This document shows positions 59,976 through 64,000 of a DNA stretch of 64,000 nucleotides, in pieces. The notes below the pieces were generated by a model. The model worked only from the letters and a program-made list of their open reading frames with translations. It had not been told where the DNA came from and searched no databases. The position numbers and the translations under genes are program-made. Source of the stretch: JADFJB01 sp964464595 (GTDB lineage: Bacteria > Zhuqueibacterota > JdFR-76 > DREG01); assembly GCA_964464595.1 (NCBI GenBank), contig CAYXGW010000006.1, positions 1 to 64,000 of the forward strand. Direction: 5' to 3'. Position 1 is the first letter of the stretch. Each line of letters begins with the position of its first letter.

Positions 59976-61250
59976 ATGATAGATATTAAATATATTCGCG
60001 AACATCCTGATCTTGTCAAAGAATCAATTCGTAACAAAAATGAAAAAGCGGATATTGATAGACTTCTTTACCTGGATTCCGAGAAGCGAAAACAGTTGGC
60101 GCGAGTGGAAGAGCTAAAACATCGTAGGAATGTTGTTTCAAAAGAAATTGGACAAATGAAAAAATCCGGGCAAGATGCGAATTCGATTACCCAGGAGATG
60201 AAAGAAGTTTCTGCAGAGATCAAAAAAATTGATAGTGAAATTTCAAGTTTGGAGGATGAAAGCCAAAATATTCTTAATTGGATTCCAAATAATCCGCATT
60301 CTTCAGTTCCAATTGGCGATGAATCTGCTAACATTGAAGTTAAAACCTGGGGGGACAAAACTGAATTTGATTTTCAGCCTAAACCGCACTGGGAACTGGC
60401 TGAACAATTAGGAATGCTTGAGTTAGATAAAGCCAGCAAAATATCCGGTTCCAATTTTGTAATATTCTCCAAAATGGGAGCAAAGCTCGAACGAGCCTTA
60501 ATAAATTTTATGTTGGATATGCATACTGAGAAGCACGGTTACCAAGAGATCTCTCCACCATTTATTGTTCGGCGCGATGCTATGTACGGGACCGGGCAAT
60601 TACCAAAACTTGAAGATGATATGTATAGAATTGAACAGGATGATCTATTTTTAATTCCCACAGCCGAGGTTCCAGTTACAAATCTTTTCAAGGGTGAAAT
60701 CATCGATGGTTTTCGGTTGCCGTTGAATTATACAGCATATACGCCTTGTTTTAGAAGGGAAGCCGGTTCTTACGGAAAAGATACACGTGGTCTAATTAGG
60801 ATACATCAATTTGATAAAGTTGAAATGGTGAAGTTTGTAAAACCGGAAAATTCTTATAAGGAACTTGAGATTCTTTTGGAGAATGCCGAAGAAGTATTAC
60901 AAAAGTTAAAATTGCCATATAGAATTTTAGTTCTTGCAACAGGAGATCTTAGTTTTGCAGCAGCGAAATGTTATGATATTGAAGTTTGGGCCTCGGGTGT
61001 GAATAAATATTTGGAAGTTTCTTCAGTTAGTAATTTTGAGGATTTTCAGGCGAGACGAGCCAGTATCCGGTTTAGGCGGACGTCAGATTCAAAACCTGAA
61101 TTTGTACATACTTTAAATGGATCAGGGCTGGCATTACCCAGGACAGTAATCGCCATTTTGGAAAATTACCAGACTGATGGGGGATCTGTTATCGTTCCTG
61201 AAGTTTTACGTTCCTACATGGGAACGGATATTATTAAAAATAATCAATAG
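59976..61250 (+). CDS. serS: Seryl-tRNA synthetase
   Basis: The 424-residue enzyme charges tRNA-Ser and tRNA-Sec. It has the N-terminal tRNA-binding coiled coil (about 30-100) and class II motifs: PTAEVPVTNLF before motif 2, FRREAGSYGKDTRGLIRIHQF (motif 2) and LNGSGLALPRTVIAILENYQ (motif 3). Length is normal. The 231-base gap before it shows no T-box or other leader that I recognise. The next gene follows after 14 bases. Confidence 0.96.
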   Translation: MIDIKYIREHPDLVKESIRNKNEKADIDRLLYLDSEKRKQLARVEELKHRRNVVSKEIGQMKKSGQDANSITQEMKEVSAEIKKIDSEISSLEDESQNILNWIPNNPHSSVPIGDESANIEVKTWGDKTEFDFQPKPHWELAEQLGMLELDKASKISGSNFVIFSKMGAKLERALINFMLDMHTEKHGYQEISPPFIVRRDAMYGTGQLPKLEDDMYRIEQDDLFLIPTAEVPVTNLFKGEIIDGFRLPLNYTAYTPCFRREAGSYGKDTRGLIRIHQFDKVEMVKFVKPENSYKELEILLENAEEVLQKLKLPYRILVLATGDLSFAAAKCYDIEVWASGVNKYLEVSSVSNFEDFQARRASIRFRRTSDSKPEFVHTLNGSGLALPRTVIAILENYQTDGGSVIVPEVLRSYMGTDIIKNNQ

Positions 61251-61264
61251 TAGAGTATTATGTT

Positions 61265-62143
61265 ATGATAGACTTACAAATGCATAGTAATTTTTCCGAT
61301 GGAAGTCAATCGCCAACGGATTTAGTAAAAGAAGCCAGCGAACTAGGATTATCGGCAATCTCTTTAACCGATCATGATACATGTGATGGTGTTGAAGAGT
61401 TCGAAAAAGCGGGAAAAGAACTTGGTGTTATTACGGTTCCCGGGGTCGAGATCAGTATCGATACCAAACTTCCAAATAATGGTCATTTGCATATGCTGGG
61501 TTTGTTTATTGATCCGTTTTCTGCAGATCTAAAGAATAAACTAGATTATTTACGGGATCATAGGAATGAACGCGCCGGCAAAATCATAGATGCGCTAAAT
61601 AACCTAGGAATTCCGATAACGATGGATAAGTTACAGGAAGAAGCAGGCGAAGGTTCGATAGGCCGTCCCCATGTAGCAAAAATCCTTGTTCGAAGTGGAA
61701 TTGTTTCCTCAATTCAAGAAGCATTTGATAAATATTTAGCAAAGGGACAACCAGCTTATATGGATAAAGTAAAATTCCCCGAAGCAGAAGCTATCGATCT
61801 TATCCATCGAGCAAATGGACTGGCTATTCTTGCACATCCTTACTTAATGGGGTTTGATAGAGTTGATGAAACAATTGACAAGATCTTAAAATTGGGTGAA
61901 TCCGGGTTAGATGGCTTCGAAGTATTTTATCCTGGAATGCCAATTGATCTACAAACAGCATTGTTGGATCTTGCTCTAAAAAATGATTTTGCTATTTCGG
62001 GAGGATCGGATTACCATGGGCAAAATAAGCCAGGTGTAAATATGGGGATTGGAAAAGGTGATTTACAAATTTCTGATGAAATATTAGTGAATTTACAAAA
62101 CAGGGTAAATCACTCATTAAATGTTATGAATGAGACACATTAA
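61265..62143 (+). CDS. PHP-domain phosphoesterase (RNase AM / YciV-like)
   Basis: The 292-residue protein carries the four PHP motifs: DLQMHSNFSDGS at the start, SLTDHDT, the AHPYL region and SGGSDYHG near the C-terminus. This arrangement and the 'GSIGRPHVAKILV' insertion match TrpH/YciV-type 3',5'-nucleoside bisphosphate phosphatases that also trim 5' ends of RNA. A metal-dependent cytosolic phosphoesterase is expected. It lies 14 bases after serS, probably in one transcript. Confidence 0.88.
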   Translation: MIDLQMHSNFSDGSQSPTDLVKEASELGLSAISLTDHDTCDGVEEFEKAGKELGVITVPGVEISIDTKLPNNGHLHMLGLFIDPFSADLKNKLDYLRDHRNERAGKIIDALNNLGIPITMDKLQEEAGEGSIGRPHVAKILVRSGIVSSIQEAFDKYLAKGQPAYMDKVKFPEAEAIDLIHRANGLAILAHPYLMGFDRVDETIDKILKLGESGLDGFEVFYPGMPIDLQTALLDLALKNDFAISGGSDYHGQNKPGVNMGIGKGDLQISDEILVNLQNRVNHSLNVMNETH

Positions 62144-62293
62144 AAGGTGAGCCATTTCCCAAAGAGCTTGCTCGACCAGAAGTGGCCATTCTAATAAATT
62201 TGATGCAGATTGATAAAGCAAAAATGCCATAAGACAGGAATTTTTGCAAGAATTAGTACCTCTATGCATATTTATTAACTCTTAAGTGGTTCC

Positions 62294-64000
62294 ATGGAAT
62301 TTCCCTTCTGGTATACATTGGCCCTAATAATAATCATGTCATTTCTCTTGATCAAGGAATGGGTTGAAACTGAGGTTGTTTTATTTGGAACGTTAATCCT
62401 GCTCCTCCTAGGAAGTGTTATTACAGTTGAAGAGGCATTTTCGGGTTTCTCGAATGAGGGTGTTTTGATTATTGCTTTTCTATTCATTATTTCAGGTAGT
62501 TTAAGCAAATCCAATGCATTAAATTATTTTAAGATATTACCAGGTAAAATCAGCTCTTCGAACAAAAAAAACTTAATTCAATACATATTACCGGTATCTG
62601 TAATTTCAGCATTTGTAAATAATACACCCGTTGTAGCTCTTTTTATTCCCATTGTAAGATCTTGGGCGGAAAAACACAATATTTCACCTGCAAAATATTT
62701 CATCCCGATTTCTTATGCAGCTATCTTAGGAGGGATGTGTACATTAATTGGAACAAGTACAAACCTTATTGTTCATGGGATAATGATTAATAATGGACAT
62801 GATGGATTTTCTTTTTTTGAAATATCGACAGTCGGAATCCCGGTGGCCATTATTGGCTTAATCTATATAATTTTTTTTGGAAATTATCTTCTTCCGAATC
62901 GTAAGGAACCTATTATTGAATTGGGTGAACATACCCGTGAATTTGTAATTGAACTAAAAGTTACCGGAAATTATAAAAATATCGGGAAAACAATTGAAGA
63001 TGCCGGGTTAAGACATTTAAAAGGGTTATTTCTATTTCAAATAGAAAGAGCGGGACAAATTATTGCACCCGCCAAACCTGAAGAAAAGATTTGCGAAAAC
63101 GACAGATTGTTTTTTACAGGTCTTCCTAAAACAATTCTAGAATTACAAAAGACAAAGGATCTGCAACTCGTCGAACATTCTAAATTTGACCTCAAACATT
63201 ACGATTCCGATGAAATAAAGCCGTTTGAAGCTGTTATTTCACAAAGTTCATTTCTTGTTGGTAAAAATGTTCGTGAGAGTAATTTTCGTGGTAAATACAA
63301 TGCTGTGATCATTGCTATTCACCGTAATGGGATCCGAATAAAGAGAAAAATAGGGGATGTTGTTCTTCATGCAGGAGACACACTACTCCTTCTGGCTGAA
63401 AAACAATTTCATAAAAAGTGGTATTATTCGAATGATTTTTATCTTATTTCGCTGTCTGATATTGTTCCTTCAAAACCAAAATGGCAGGCATTTTTTTCAG
63501 TTTTTGTTTTAATTGGTATGGTAGCGCTAACTGTATTTGAAATACTGCCATTAATATCAGCTGCTGCAGTTACAGCTCTTATATTAATCTTAAGTAAAAG
63601 TATAAAATTAGTCGATACAATAGAGTTGATAGATTGGAAAGTTCTAATCGTTATTGCATCCGCATTAGGTATTTCAAAAGCAGTTGGCAATTCGGGATTA
63701 GCAGACTTGGTCGCAGGCTCTTTAATCGAAGTAAGCCAGTCCATGGGAATTTTAGCAAGTTTAATAGGAGTATATTTAATTACCAATATTTATTCTACAA
63801 TACTAACCAATACTGCAGCTGCAGCGATGATCATACCGGTTGTATTTCCTGTTGCACAAACACTCAACGTTGATGTTAATGCATTTGCAATTGCAGTTGC
63901 AATTGGTGCCGGTGCAAGCTTTGCAACTCCAATTGGATACCAAACAAATTTAATGGTTTATGGGCCAGGTGGTTATAAATTTAAAGATTATATTAAAATA
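62294..64000 (+). CDS. SLC13-family transporter with TrkA_C domains (3' truncated by window)
   Basis: An open frame starts at ATG 62294 and stays open to the end of the window (569 codons). The N-terminal half has hydrophobic helices with FSGFSNEGVLIIAFLF, NNTPVVALFIP and GGMCTLIGTSTNL, all typical of SLC13/DASS anion-sodium symporters. Residues about 215-375 are two TrkA_C regulatory domains (KNIGKTIEDAGLRHLKGLF). The second membrane half ends GPGGYKFKDYIKI, so only a few tens of residues are missing. The substrate may be a dicarboxylate, sulfate or phosphate. ATG 62338 is an alternative start. Confidence 0.9.
   Translation, partial: MEFPFWYTLALIIIMSFLLIKEWVETEVVLFGTLILLLLGSVITVEEAFSGFSNEGVLIIAFLFIISGSLSKSNALNYFKILPGKISSSNKKNLIQYILPVSVISAFVNNTPVVALFIPIVRSWAEKHNISPAKYFIPISYAAILGGMCTLIGTSTNLIVHGIMINNGHDGFSFFEISTVGIPVAIIGLIYIIFFGNYLLPNRKEPIIELGEHTREFVIELKVTGNYKNIGKTIEDAGLRHLKGLFLFQIERAGQIIAPAKPEEKICENDRLFFTGLPKTILELQKTKDLQLVEHSKFDLKHYDSDEIKPFEAVISQSSFLVGKNVRESNFRGKYNAVIIAIHRNGIRIKRKIGDVVLHAGDTLLLLAEKQFHKKWYYSNDFYLISLSDIVPSKPKWQAFFSVFVLIGMVALTVFEILPLISAAAVTALILILSKSIKLVDTIELIDWKVLIVIASALGISKAVGNSGLADLVAGSLIEVSQSMGILASLIGVYLITNIYSTILTNTAAAAMIIPVVFPVAQTLNVDVNAFAIAVAIGAGASFATPIGYQTNLMVYGPGGYKFKDYIKI

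Noticed and set aside
1..64000. CRISPR arrays, tRNA or rRNA genes
   Set aside because: No regularly spaced short repeats and no cloverleaf or rRNA-like sequence was noticed; a covariance-model scan was not possible here.

Overview
The window is about 64 kb of AT-rich bacterial chromosome. I read it as a Gram-negative member of the FCB side of the tree, with Calditrichota, KSB1-type or Ignavibacteria-like lineages the best guesses. The reasons are paired DUF3857/transglutaminase exported proteins, large secreted beta-propeller proteins (BNR-type and SBBP-type), a secreted peptidase S74 protein with 'NVGIGTT' repeats, and an alternative complex III beside a caa3-type, A2-like cytochrome oxidase. 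No rRNA, tRNA or CRISPR array was recognised, so the placement is inference.

Region 1 (1-24.3 kb) is an accessory region of mostly exported, loosely spaced genes. It holds two small membrane proteins, a mini-lipoprotein, two DUF3857 proteins, a GRDP-like/Gly-Cys-tail gene pair, a truncated solute-binding protein, a Tat-type M19 dipeptidase coupled to a putative outer-membrane protein, a frameshifted S74 protein, a BNR propeller protein, a toxin-antitoxin pair with a broken toxin, an SBBP propeller protein, an ABC transporter, an orphan antitoxin, DUF2277, and a reverse-strand GH18 protein that looks like a single integron gene cassette. Five copies of one promoter-bearing repeat lie upstream of genes, mainly for exported products. 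Other repeats include a 37-bp exact direct repeat around the TA/SBBP segment, REP-like hairpins, a MITE-like element and a 64-bp dispersed stem-loop.

Region 2 (24.3-38.4 kb) is a tight respiratory operon: SCO, oxidase subunits I, III, IV and II-cytochrome c, heme O synthase, an unusual polytopic mono-heme cytochrome c, then ActA-B-C-D-F of alternative complex III, and a YceI protein before a clear terminator. Together these would oxidise quinol, pass electrons through c-type hemes to the oxidase and reduce O2. No separate ActE gene is present; the polytopic cytochrome upstream of actA may replace it.

Region 3 (38.4-59.8 kb) is a surface polysaccharide cluster: two flippases, a decayed asparagine synthetase gene, RmlB, a WbpA-like UDP-sugar dehydrogenase, Wza-like export, Wzz-like co-polymerase, an O-antigen ligase/polymerase-like protein, several glycosyltransferases, two methyltransferases (one fused to a membrane glycosyltransferase), an initiating sugar-phosphate transferase and a WbpE-like aminotransferase. 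Region 4 (59.9-64 kb) is housekeeping: serS, a PHP phosphatase and an SLC13/TrkA_C transporter running off the end.
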